This document shows positions 52,610 through 63,803 of a stretch of DNA of 64,000 bases, one piece after another. Location: contig JANVFP010000014.1 in NCBI GenBank assembly GCA_027919835.1, positions 744,001-808,000 of the forward strand, written 5' to 3'. How positions within the stretch are numbered: position 1 is the first letter of the stretch; every line of letters starts with the position of its first letter. Origin of the DNA: Lentinula raphanica. Taxonomy: Eukaryota > Basidiomycota > Agaricomycetes > Agaricales > Omphalotaceae. A program made the position numbers and the translations under genes. The notes under the pieces are model-generated. The model had not been told where the DNA came from. It worked only from the letters and a program-made list of their open reading frames with translations, and ran no database searches.

Positions 52610-53529
52610 GAATTCACCTATGAGTCCTTTCAAGGAACTAAGCACAAGTGACGACTCTCCGATGGTCTCGAGGGGCGTAAAACATACATGGCGAACTCCG
52701 TTGAATTGACTACCAATTATCGAAGTCGAGCATAGACTTGGTAGAGAGTAATAGCTTCTAAAAACGGTTTGTGGATGCCTTCTAGTGAACAAATCATTGG
52801 ACTCATCCTGTAACATCGGAAATTGGGAAAGTGCGATTTCCTGAAGGTGATGAGATAACTTATTCTCGAAGAACTGCCAGACAATTCTCGTCCGAGTATG
52901 ATTATATCGATCTCCCGTCGTGTCAGGAGCCTATACACTTATAGCACGTATTTCGAGCTTCGAGAATCATTCATCTCATTGGAAAGTATGTACTCTGAAT
53001 TAGAACAATTATTGCCAGCTCTCCGTGGCCAGCGCATCATGTTGTCGTACGTTGATGGCTGCTGATTGGATTAACTTGTGATGAACTTGCGTGGTGAACC
53101 CATAGCTCGAACATACAGATGAAGGCATCGGGTCCGGAGTATGACCTGTAGCATTCTGAGAATAGTCAGTCGGAGCTTGTGCAAAGTGTATTCCTCAATG
53201 GGCTGCCGCAGGGTGCGAGAACCACAAACCGTTCGCCGTTACCAGTCATGAGGTAGACATTACCATTATTCATAAGTATGTCCTACTATATCTCCTAAGA
53301 ATATATCGCACATGCCTCGGGAGCACTCAACACCACCATACCATATGGTCCAGATACTTCAAATGTTATCCGATAGTATATCAGACGCCTTTTGAGGTTG
53401 GATCTGACTGCGACTGCGCTGGGGAAGTTCTCAGTCCATATAGGAAGAATCATTATGCTTTTGCAAAGCGAGGATGAGATACATACTATAGATGCGGAAC
53501 AGCTTCACAAGCGTTGAACACATGATGTA
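52610..53529. other. Intergenic stretch with one gene relic
   Basis: Apart from the decayed secreted-protein relative at 53160-53273, I see no supported feature. The short frames present lack signal peptides and domain motifs. Confidence 0.4.
53160..53273 (-). pseudogene. Small cysteine-rich secreted protein, decayed member 3
   Basis: The minus-strand frame MNNGNVYLMTGNGERFVVLAPCGSP matches the second exons of members 1 and 2 (YIFICNGEEFVLFADCGPG). The first ICNGE cysteine is replaced by Thr, the downstream cysteines are lost or shifted, and no signal-peptide exon is evident, so this looks like a relic. Confidence 0.5.
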
Positions 53530-56500
53530 TCAACTTCTCTTTTTCTGTTTTCGTTCCTTCCGTTTCCTGCCAATGACAAAATTAACATTTTGAGTTGCCT
53601 TTGTCTTTGACTCGGGCATGTCCGTTTCGTTCTTCACTTCCTTGCCTGTGTCCAGCTTGCGTTTCTTCTTCGGCGATGGCTCCTCGGATTCTTGCTTTTT
53701 CAGGAGACGATCCTGCAGGTCTTTACGAGGGCGTTCCACCTTCCGCGTTTTCTGGTTCGAGTCAGTCTACCAAGCCAGCATTAGTCAATGCAAGCTTCAA
53801 AACATGAACGTGGAATGTTACCGTTCTTCGTTCGTCCTGAATAGCCTTCCTCCGTTGCACGACCTGCACGTTCTCGATCGAGAACTCAACAATCAGCGTC
53901 CCTCTACTCTTTTTCTTCAAATCCCCACTTTCAAGTTTCTCAATTTCCCCCTGGATCCTCTTGATCCTTGATACGTCTGGTTCCCCTTCCCCCTTTGATT
54001 TTCCGCCTTTTTCAGTCTTGAGCAGACTCTCCAGATCCTCCTTCCACCATCCCTCCCATAGCTCTCCGACAGCAGGATTATTATTCGCCCAACGCAAGAC
54101 ACGAAGAGCGTCTGCATGTGTGTTTAATTCCAGAAAGCCGTAGCCTTTGCTCCGGCCTTTTCCCGTGATAGGATCCACCCGCTCTTGTTGACGGACTAGC
54201 TTCGCCTGCTTGACTAGGCTGGGTTTGTCCTTCCTACGGAACGGTTGGCGTTTCTTGTCTTTCTTGAAATTCGTTTCACCATCAGCAACGCCTTCGCCAT
54301 CGCTCTCGACCTCCGGCTCGATGCGGAGTTCGTCTTCCGTCAACCCCTTCCTCTCACCGCCTTTCACTTCCTTGTTGAATGTTTTTACTGCATGAGCCGC
54401 TAGACGCCTTAACATCCTCTCCGTGACAAAGATGGGAATTTGCCGGATACTCAGACGGGTCTTGGAGATGTACAGCGAGGGATTCGTCTTGAGAAGGTTC
54501 TTCCTAGCGCTAAAGGAAGACGCACGCCGCTCGAGGTCGGCGGGCGAGAGAGATGAGGCAGCGGGGGAGTTTGGAAGTATTACTGCATAGAAAATTTCAA
54601 AAAATGCAGGAGGTGAATGGTTCGGCTCAACTTACCTCCTTCTCGTAAAAGGTACATGTTCCGTTTATCAGCCTTCTCTCTGCGCCGTTCACCCTCTTCT
54701 TTGAGCTTTCCAGCTTGGTCGCGAGTGACGGCACGCACGACGTCTAACGTTCGTCCTTGTAGGACAAGGCTACGAGCAAGACTTGAGGAGGGATCGGGAG
54801 TCAGGATGGACGGTAGCTTGAATGGATTGTGCTTGGGCTAAGAAAAAGTCAGAATATAACAAGGGATAGGTAGTAAGGAAAACGCACTGCTTCGGTTAGC
54901 GGACCCGTTTCCGTTCGTAACAAATCACTCTGCTCAATGACAGCGTCTGCATCTTCCTTGTTCCAAAAGCAAACGAACCCAGTGCCTCGAGAGCGACCTG
55001 TTTCTGAGTCCATGGTTATTCGGGCATAACGGAGAGGACCGAATGCACGGAATCTAAGAGCTATCGCGTCAACGAAACAGGAAAGAGACTCTCAAGGCCC
55101 GAAACCTACAATGTCCGAAGTTCATCCTCCATCGCAGTAAAAGGAACGTTTCGGACAAAAAGAGTAGTGCCCGCTTCAGGAGCAGGAAGTTGAGGCTTGG
55201 TAGGAACTTCTTCCTCTTCCTCGTCATCATCAGGACTGCTAGATTCGGAACTGGATTCTAGATCTGAGTCTGATCCGTCTTCTTCATGAAGCCCGACAGC
55301 GTCGTCCTCCTTTCCACTATCCTCGTCACTGTCGATTTCACTGGCGGAAGACGAACCAGAGCTGTCATGCGCATCGTCAGCCATTTCGACGTCACCGTCG
55401 TCCTCCGCTGTGACAATTTTTGCTTTTTCCTCCTCCCACTTGTCTTTACTGAGTGCCCAATCAACAGCAATGACTCTCTCCTCTACCGCATCTTCGTCAT
55501 CATCCTCCCCGCCAGATCCTTCTTCCTGTTCATTCCCTTCTTCCTCTGCCTTGACCATCTTCAATTTATCCTTCTCTCTTCTCTCTAATCGTCTCTGCTT
55601 CTTCCTCTTCTGTTTGTCACTGATGAGATCCTTGGCAATCCCAGCGTGTAGCGCCGTTCCATTACAACCCTCCATCGCGCGCTCCGCATCCTTCTTGCTG
55701 TTCATCCACACGAAGGCGAATCCTCTGTTACTAGATTGAGGATCGGATCGTTTTTGGGATGAACTGCTGATAGTCTCATCTTCAGCCTTGACTTCGTTTT
55801 TGGTTTTGCTAGGTATGTGTATTGAGTAAATCGGGCCATATGGAAGAAATAGGGCACGGAGATCCTGTTCGGTGGTGTTGAATGGAATGTTTCTGACAAT
55901 CAATCGAGCGGCACGACTTGGAGCAGCAGAGGAAGATATATGTGGTCCAACAGCGGGTTTTGACAAGTTATCCAAACGTTTTTTGAGTCCGACTGAGAGT
56001 AAATTTCCTTTGAATACATGCGCGTGAAGCTTGTTGACAGCGTCCAATGCGTTTTGTGCAGTAGAAAACAGGACATGGGCTATGAACAAGAGGGCATTAG
56101 GAAGGAGAAAATGAATTGGAGTCAGCCTACCAGTATCAGCTTGACCAGAAGATTTGACCGGCCAATCGACCTTTTCCGCTCCCTCACACTTGCGAAACTT
56201 TTTCCAAAGTGTCTTGGCATCGATATCCGCAGGAAGCCCCGACACAACAATCGTGCGAATCGCCAGAGGGTCATTGATGACTGTTGGAATATTCGGTCGA
56301 GGGGTTGGGATATTTTTCTTTTCTTTCTTCACTTTTTCGTCTTTGTCTTTGGGCTGTTGGATATGAGTATTAGATACAGTGCGAAGAGTTATTCATTACT
56401 CACTTTGCTATCAGCCCATTGTACACGAAGATTCCGACCAACGAGGTTCAATCCATCTGCAGTTATTTTGTCGAATGCAGCTTGGGCATCTTCTTTGATA

Positions 56501-56762
56501 GAGAACGAGACATAGCCCACGCCTTTTGATACCCCAGTACCAGGCTCTGTTACTACGAATGCAGATCGTACAGGTGCGATATCAGAGAAAAGAGTTTGAA
56601 GATCGGTTGAAGTAGCGGTATAGGGTAGATTGGAAACGAATAGTGTGGATCTGAATACTTCACGAATCAGAATGACGATCGGAATATAAGAACAAGCACA
56701 TACCCGTGTTGTTTTGATGAAGTCTCGTCTCTCTCTTTTCTCTTCCCGAGCGAAGTTGACAT
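53530..56762 (-). CDS. NOP4: Nop4/RBM28-type RNA-binding protein with four RRMs
   Basis: Multi-exon gene of about 900 aa, from ATG 56762 (MSTSLGKRKERDETS) to TGA 53530. RRM1 begins STLFVSNLPYTATSTDLQTLF after the first intron and includes GVGYVSF. RRM2 has RTIVVSGLPADIDAKTLWKKF. RRM3 has RLIVRNIPFNTTEQDLRALFLPYG and RGFAFVWM, followed by DWALSKDKW. A very acidic linker follows, then RRM4 with TTLFVRNVPFTAMEDELRTL, continuing after introns into RYARITMDSE. The C-terminus is basic and lysine-rich (KKKRKL, RKRKERKQKK), fitting nucleolar location. Nop4 in yeast is needed for 60S ribosomal subunit maturation. Family assignment rests on RRM number, the acidic linker and the basic tail. It shares a ~245-bp divergent promoter with the aldo/keto reductase. 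Confidence 0.87.
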
Positions 56763-57007
56763 TAGAAAGTTTGTGTGAGGTCTTCGAGCGACAACAAGGA
56801 AACGAGCGCCTTGGAAGCGCCTACCATTCACCAAATTTTTGGCGGCCCGGCCTAACGACCGACTTTCTTCCCTGACGGCCAAAATAGAACTCGACTATCG
56901 CCACTATTGCTTCTAATGACCTTCTTCACTCACGCGCCTCAATGATTTTTCTCATATTCATTCTCCTTCACACGAACCAGCCACAGCTGCCTTGAACCCT
57001 CACCACC

Positions 57008-58398
57008 ATGCCTTGGGACCCCATCAAGTTGAACAGTGGTGAGCACGATTCCGAACGTCCAAGGTATCACTGAGTATACTCATGAGTTATGCACAGGCCA
57101 TGAAATGCCCACCATCGCTTTTGGAACTTGGAAACTGGGCAATGGAGACGGACCCATCAACCAAGTCGACCAGGCGATTAGTGTCGGCTTTAACCATGTC
57201 GGTTCGTTGAGCTGCTTGACAGTCAAAGCTCAGCATAGACTGATGTTTCCATTATATATTGCGCTCGTCAGATACTGCGCAGGCCTATCGTAATGAGGCT
57301 GAGGCAGGGACAGCCATTCGCGACAGCGGTCTCACGAGATCAGATGTATTCATCACTACGAAATACTCTGGGCTGAATGGGCTTGATATCAAAACTTCGA
57401 TTCAGAACAGCTTGAAGAATGTATGTCTCGTTTGCTTCTTTCACTAAAATGTACTCAGACTATGTTTCTCAGCTCGGAGTCAGCTACGTGGACCTGTATC
57501 TCATTCATCACCCTCGTCTCGCCGTTCCTGACATTCCAACTGCGTGGAAGGAGATGGAGAAGCTTGTAGACCAGGGATTTGTCAAGTACGGGAATTATAG
57601 TAGTATTGAAATGGTACTCGAACTAATGCGTTCTACAGGAGCATCGGTGTCAGTAACTTTGGCGTCAACGATCTCGCCGTCCTCTTGGCTTCAGCTAAGA
57701 TCCCTCCTGCCGCTAATCAGGTATGATGGTTCTATTCTATCCATCAACCTTCTTTCTTTCATCGTCAATCTTCAAATTCTCAATCGCACCCTCCTGACCA
57801 ATGAATCACATTCTCAGATCCTCCTCCACCCATACGTCTATGCCATGCAAGCCCCCATCATCGACTACGCCAAGAAACACAATATTGTTATCGAAGCTTA
57901 CAGTGCTCTCATGTACGTTGACAAAACTTGTACCAATGAAAACTCATTATCATCTCGTACATCGTTAGCCCTTTGACTCAACGCCCCGGAGGCCCAGTCG
58001 ATGTTCCAGTAAAAGAACTCGCCAAAAAGCTGAACGTGGCCCCAGAACAAGTACTTCTGGCATGGGTCAAAGCCAAGGGAGCCGTTGCTGTCACGTACGT
58101 TCGCTGTATTCCTGGCATGGGTTCGTGCTGAGATATTCTTCATACTGTTAGTACCAGCTCCAAGAAAGACAGACTCGAACGATACCTTGATGCAGGCGAT
58201 ATATGTGGGTGCTCAGAGCACGACTCGAGTTGATACTTCAAGCTGACCTTATGATGTGCAGCTCTCACCGAGCAGGAAATCACCGCCATCGACGCTGCTG
58301 GTGCCTCAGGTAGTAGAAACGCATTTCGGAAGCTTTTAACAGGCGTTCTGATGTTCGCGGCTTGTGCTGCGCTGACTGTGATAGGTCTCAGGAAATAG
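57008..58398 (+). CDS. Aldo/keto reductase
   Basis: About 310-320 aa from roughly ten short exons, ATG 57008 (MPWDPIKLNSGHEMPTIAFG) to TAG 58396. The catalytic tetrad of the family is visible: Asp in HVDTAQAY, Tyr in the same motif, Lys in FITTKYSG, His in LYLIHHP. IGVSNFGVNDL and ILLHPYVYAMQ follow, with an intron between them. The NADPH-binding end includes VAVTTSSKKDRLERYL. The enzyme reduces carbonyls with NADPH; substrate not predictable. Unusually, the C-terminus carries a hydrophobic segment (LLTGVLMFAACAALTVIGLRK) that could anchor the protein in a membrane. Confidence 0.87.
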
Positions 58399-58648
58399 GG
58401 AACTCAAGTCAGTGATGATATTGGAGCTTGAAGAAGGGATATCGTCCTCAGTCGACCTTCGTTTTGGATTCACTTGTGATTAATCAAATACTGAACAGAG
58501 TTTCATTCTTTTCGAGGGGGCGGTCGCTCATTCTCAATACTCGTACATTGGATTGAATACTATGTTCGACGAATAACAGGGTCAATCAGTGAAAGTTCTC
58601 AACACCTGTCTCCGAAAAACCAACCGTTTTCAGAAAAGCACTGGCCAA

Positions 58649-58976
58649 TCAAGGGAGACACACTGCCGTCGTGTAGCTCGTTACCTCACAGCCGTACCCA
58701 GGACCACAGTCAGCAAACAACACAAACTCTTCACCGTTGCAAATGAAGATGTATGACCTGCCATCGTTGACGCTAGGGTTGATACCGCACCCTACGAAGC
58801 CTGTTGAACTTGCTCAGAAAAGCTATCGGTCGAACGAGACACGATATTGATAACATACCAGCCTGATCAGTCGGACATAGTTCTCCAACGTCTTGTGCGA
58901 TCACTGCAGCTCCCATGAGGAGGTTGACGGCGGTTAGGATGAGGGTGGTAGTACTAGTGGTAGTGGAGTAACGCAT
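58649..58976 (-). CDS. Small cysteine-rich secreted protein, member 2
   Basis: Two exons, about 92 aa, from ATG 58976 to TGA 58649. A Thr-rich start (MRYSTTTSTTTLILTAVNLL) and hydrophobic stretch form a signal peptide, followed by QDVGELCPTDQAG. A phase-1 intron (gtatgt..aacag) leads to VGCGINPSVNDGRSYIFICN, EEFVLFADCGPGYGC and a final cysteine before LP. Six cysteines are spaced as in member 1 (52214-52530), and the intron position is identical, so the two are paralogues about 6 kb apart. A TATA box lies about 90 bp upstream. An extracellular, effector-like or cell-wall-binding role is inference only. Confidence 0.82.
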
Positions 58977-59652
58977 GATGACGGCGATGATGATGGAGGC
59001 CGGACTCGATGTCGCGAACTTGGGTGAAGCTACTGCTGAGGATAGCTAGTTCTGTTGTCCCTTTATACCTCTCCGGTTTGGTCTATGAGTTACAAAGTCC
59101 TTTCGCTCCGCTACATACGAGTCTCCGGAAATCTGGAGAGCATGCGTCTTTGGATAAAAGGCCTTTTTCTTCGGCAGAATTATACATCAGCTTCAAACAA
59201 AATCTCGGGGAGCACTAGCCTAGTAAGGCGGTTTGGTTGTGCCTTCGAGCACGAAATTGTACTGAAGTGACATCCTGTATCCTCGGGTTGAACACAGTGT
59301 CCAGAATTTGCATTGAATATATGGCATTTTACGAAAAGACCAGTACCGTTTTGAAGTCGGAGTACTACTACTTATTCACTGGGTAATCTAGGCTGAAGTA
59401 TGATCCGTCTCGCAGCCTTGTTCAAACTCGAATTGTATGAATCTCCCGCTCTGTAAGGAGAATGAGGCAGATGAAAACGAAAACAACTGTTGTACATGTG
59501 CTGAAAAACGACGAAAGTTTGAGCTTCATGAATGAAAAACGAGCCCTACACAAAGTACATGATGTAAAATGGTGGAGACCGTTGAGAAGATCAACAGAAA
59601 GTACATACGAAAAGATAGTTGGCAACAAACCGTAACGGTATCTACTTCCCCG
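58977..59652. other. Intergenic stretch; TATA box and no gene
   Basis: The minus strand carries ggtataaa at 59062-59069, the likely TATA box of the secreted-protein gene. The rest holds the 3' side of the kinase gene and no supported ORF. Confidence 0.5.
59062..59069 (-). promoter_or_regulatory. TATA box of small secreted protein member 2
   Basis: Minus strand reads ggtataaag, about 86-93 bp upstream of the ATG at 58976, similar to the spacing in member 1. Confidence 0.6.
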
Positions 59653-62236
59653 TTAGAAGCGTTTCCTCTTTCCTCCCTCAGTCACATCACTCTCCACCTT
59701 GACGTGCTCATGATCCGGTTTGACACCTGGTGCTGAACACGGAACGATACTCCTCACCCAGGGATCACCATCATCCTCTTCTCCCGGTTCGCAGTCATGA
59801 TAAACGCAATCAGGCTGGTGAACCGTGCTGAGCCGCGTACCAGCAGTGCTTGAGGTCGAGTTGACAGCCTCATCTCCATCGACGCTGCTTCCAGTGTTCT
59901 GGCCCAATTCTCTACCACCACCACCACCGTCAGTGCCTGAGCCCGGACACCCGCAAAGTAAATTATCATGCTTCCCCCGACCTCTGAGCAGATCGGTGAG
60001 AGTACATCGGGTACTAGGATCCAGATGGAGCATCCTTTTCAACGTCGGTCGCGTTTCTTGTGGCAGGAGAAGAAATAGCGACTGTGACTGGGCCCCGGGC
60101 CCTGTTGAACGTTCTGAACACTCCTCGTCCTTACTAGTACCATCTTCATCTTCATCGTAGTCTGCTGAGGCGAAGCTTGAAGAAGAAGAAGAAGGGGGAG
60201 GGGAATGATCAGATGTGTTAGCCCGGGTGGACGATCCACTAACATCCTGATCCAGTTCTACCGTCGAACTCGGTCGCTCCGAGTCCTTCCATGAATTGGT
60301 CGTATCAGCGACACTGTTTCCCAACTCGTGAGACACGGTTGTATGATCATGACGATTCGGTATTATTCGTGGCTTTACCGTACTACTATCAAACTGGCCA
60401 AGCCCCAATTCTAGCAGTGGTTGTGATTCTTGTGAACTTGACGACTCGGATTTGGGCACACTTTGAAGATCAGAATGCGCATCAACAAATGCGCGAAAGC
60501 TAGGATCGGTTTTCACGTCCGGAATCTTCCAAGGGAATCTTCGCAGTAGCATAGATATCAAAATGACCGCGACGCTCCACACGTCAGTTTTTCTAGGATC
60601 GTACCCATCGTCCGAGTCCAAGTCCGCTCGGAGCAGTTCAGGTGCAGGATATGGATCTGATCCAACAAGGCCTGTGGCCTTGGTATGCGTTGTCCTTCCC
60701 GGATAGTGGAAGACAGTCGCGGTCCCAAAGTCCATTATTTTAACGACATTATCCGCTGTGATGACACAGTTGTCGAGTTTGAGATTCCGATGGGCGAGAC
60801 CTAGAGAGTGGAGATACTCAACGCCTTCGCATATCTGACGGAAGACGCAATAGATCTCAGGTCGACACATCTTCCCAGACATTACAACGGAAAACAGATC
60901 ATACGGAGCGTATTCCATGACCTTGTAATAATGTCCATTCTCACTGATGAGGTCCACAGTCTTGATGATATTTGGATGCTTGAGCGTACTCTCCACACAA
61001 AACTCTGCGATCACCTTTTTCTGGTACTCCTTCTCGCTTTCGCTTTTTCGCTTCGGACGAAACTTTTTAACGGCATATCTAGATCGGTTTCCGCCGCTAC
61101 TTTTGTTGTGAGAGGGCTCTATGAGACGAACCTTGCCGTCCGCGCCAGAGCCGAGGACCCTGCCCCATTTGCCGTATTTCTTGTTAATACGACCATGGGT
61201 GACATACTGCAGAGTATGTCTCAGGTGCGACGGTAGATCCGAAGGCCCTGCATGCCTGAGAGTGTGATAGCCAGAGGGACCTTGGGAAATGGCGAGGCGG
61301 ATGGAAGTTAGGGTGTCGCTTGCTAGGTTGAGAGGTTTTTCGAGCATGTCTTTCAGCTGGGATATAGAGAGAAAATCTACATCCGGGTCCAGTTTCTCAA
61401 TGAGGGCGTGTATCGTCAAATGAGCTGGAAGCAAGCTTCTTCGTCGATCAGATGTGGATACCAAGATATCGGGATAGAGATCGACGATGAAGGGGAGAAG
61501 TTGGAGTGTGATGACGATTCTCGAGAATGAAGGCTTTGAGCTCAGAGCGGCTGATAACGCGACGAATAAGAGAATGGCAATGGCGAAGCTCCGCAGTGGT
61601 ATGATTTCTGGTAAGGCATGCAATCGACCGCGTTTGGCGTCAGAATACGTGTCGTTTAGTACTGTTTGCGCCTCAGAGTGGCTTCACCAACGATAACTTC
61701 TCAGAGGTCATCACTTGAAAACACTGTTGGAAGACATACCTCGAGTCCGGGCGCAAACAATCCATCATGGTGTTCAGTAGATCGTACGATTCCGATAAAG
61801 GCCAGTCAACCATAGCTTGCGCCAAATATTCGAAATCCAAAACTCCGATTTTGCTCATGATCACACGAAAAGCTCGTTCGCGGATGGAGTGACTGTACAC
61901 TGTACTATGTAGTGGGTATGAATCAATAACAACGTATGAAATGTAAAAGCAGGCCACGCACCGTGAAAGCTCGAGTAGATCGCTATAGAGCAATTTGATA
62001 GCATCAGTCTCCGAGTCAGCTACACTATCAAACATTGGGCCAAAGCCAAGGGTATCCTCGATCTGGGCTATCCTGCGTCGAATCAGGATAGCATCCACTC
62101 CATTAACTACAGCAGACCCGAGTCGTTCGAAGGCTTTGCTTGAGAGATAGCCAAGTCCTGGGATAGTCGAGGATGAAGTAAACGTCCCGGTACTGGTGAA
62201 TATGCTGTTGGTTTCTGATAGACTATACGCGCTCAT
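59653..62236 (-). CDS. HAL/SAT4-like protein kinase homologue, predicted inactive (HRN instead of HRD)
   Basis: One gene of about 820 aa, ATG 62236 to the stop at 59653, with introns gtgcgt..catag (about 61961-61905) and a 58-nt one (about 61740-61683). The second restores a frame linking the upstream part (CLRPDSS) to HSEAQTVLNDTYSDAKRGRL. The kinase domain has LGSGADGKVRL, YAVKKFR (Lys), AEFCVESTLKHPNIIKT, MEYAPYDLFSVV, MDFGTATVF, SDPYPAPELL and DVWSVAVILISMLLRRFPW, characteristic of fungal Hal4/Hal5/Sat4 kinases that regulate ion transporters. The catalytic loop reads HRNLKLDN (codon AAT), so the catalytic Asp is missing. After the domain comes a Ser/Asp-rich tail and a basic end. N-terminal function unknown. 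Confidence 0.83.
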
Positions 62237-62666
62237 GACATGAGGTGAATGGGATTGACAATGATAGTGATACAGCTTTTTATCCCTTATGTAAAGGAAA
62301 GATTGAACATGACACAGGTTGGCAGATTCGAAAGTTATCTGTTCTGCACGTACCGCTCATTTAAAATTACAGCGGTCACCCGGTTTCGACCTGAATGTAC
62401 AAAGACAGAATACTTAGGTGAAAAGAGGTGAAAATAGAAAGTGGTAGACGAGTCGGCAGAAGTTCCGCTTTTGACTTTCCACCGATCCGCTTGCTGACTA
62501 ATCATAAATTTTTTGGTGTACGAACTTTCTTTGAACTTTCCTCAGTTTAACTCGTAATACACGAGTAACACACTTTTCATGGAATTCTATTGGTAGAGTG
62601 AAATTTTATTAAGTTTCGATATTGGAGAATGAATCACTTCATCGTTTCTCAACAGTCGTTCAAAAT
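62237..62666. other. Intergenic stretch, no gene seen
   Basis: 430 bp upstream of the kinase (-) and downstream of the thioredoxin-like gene (-). It should contain the kinase promoter. No clear element is seen. Confidence 0.45.
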
Positions 62667-63595
62667 TCAAACCGCCACTTTCGCAGCAAGGAAGTCGTTC
62701 CATTCCTTCTCGCCCCAACTACTCGAGATTTCATTCGCGACCAATCCATCCCAGAGAACAGTGGGAGAGACGTGGATACTGTTTTGTCGTGAAAACTTGA
62801 CTATAATTGTGTTAGACTACCGAGATAAGGAGGTTCAGGTCGGATATAATAAACTTACTCGTGTATTTAAGGTCATCAGTGACCGCGTTGTGTCCATATG
62901 AACCCTTGAGCTCTAGGAGATCCTTGAAATCGTTCGCCAGGCTACTTCCGATAACACTTTCAGCCAGCTTTGCGAGTTTCGAGCGAACTTCGAGAGGAGT
63001 GAGGGTGGACATAGGGATATAAGAAAATTCTCCTTGCCACTGCTTGAAGAACTATGGAGACCTTGATGACTCAAACGATATAGAAATAGGAAGGGCGGAC
63101 GTACAGCTAGTGCGAAAGGCCAAAACTGTTGTGGTGCAACACGAACAACCTGAAGAACGCATATATTAGTATACCTTCCCAGGTATGTACCTGTAACGTA
63201 AATATTAAGCGCACCGCTAGACCAGCTTCGTGTACCAGAGTAGATGAGGCATGCCAAGGCTGGACGTGTGGCCGAAAGATGACCTTTACTTTACCCCCGT
63301 ACTTTCCACCGTCAGCGCAAAGAGGCACCAGGACCTTGTCTATCGTCAAGGCCATCTTCGTGCTGATCAACGTGTAAGGCATGGTTATATGCGCTGCAAG
63401 ACCATCTTACCTGAAAACACAAACGTAGTCCACTAAACGATGCGTCAGTTATCTCGAGGATAGAAGAGAGATTGAACCGATTAAGCGGGAAATGCTTATC
63501 GATTTCGACGGTGACATACGAAATATATCGAGTGTATGCGGGGCATCAGCTGAGCCAGCAACAATAAGAGGTTGAAGACTGGGTTGTAAGGCCAT
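62667..63595 (-). CDS. Thioredoxin-fold (DsbA-like) protein
   Basis: Six short exons, about 200 aa, from ATG 63595 (MALQPSLQPLIVAGSADAPH) to TGA 62667. It starts with the usual TLDIFLDYVCVFS strand, where the active-site CxxC of DsbA proteins is reduced to a single Cys (DYVCVFS). It continues VKVIFRPHVQPWHASSTLVHEAGLA, VVRVAPQQFWPFALA, FFKQWQGEFSYIP and NSIHVSPTVLWDGLVAN, the cis-proline strand of the thioredoxin fold, ending SSSWGEKEWNDFL. The last intron (gtaagt..atatag) must start after A of the Thr-Ile junction to keep frame. A redox partner role needing two active-site cysteines seems unlikely; a GST- or isomerase-like role is possible. Confidence 0.77.
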
Positions 63596-63803
63596 TGTGG
63601 ACGAGAATGTTGTGGTTTAGAGAGAAGGACAAACTTTACGAGCAAACTTGAGAACTTGACCTTGAACTCGGCAAAACTCGGCAGGCGAGCCACCTTGAGC
63701 CTTGAAGAAGTTGAGCTTGAGCTTAAGCCTGATCATGAGCTTGAGCGGAGTCTGAGCGCTTGGAGCCTGACAGCGAGGAGCTTTGGGAGCCTTGAACTCA
63801 AGT
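63596..63803. other. CTTGA-rich low-complexity stretch
   Basis: About 200 bp dominated by cttgag/cttgaa words (for example gttgagcttgagcttaag). It resembles 1425-1500 in style but not in alignable sequence. No gene seen. Confidence 0.5.

Noticed and set aside
59653..62236. Two separate genes (upstream ORF 61673-62236 and kinase 59653-61623)
   Set aside because: A 58-nt intron with gtatgt donor and gaag acceptor joins the two in frame, and the kinase ORF has no own ATG at its start (TTG only).
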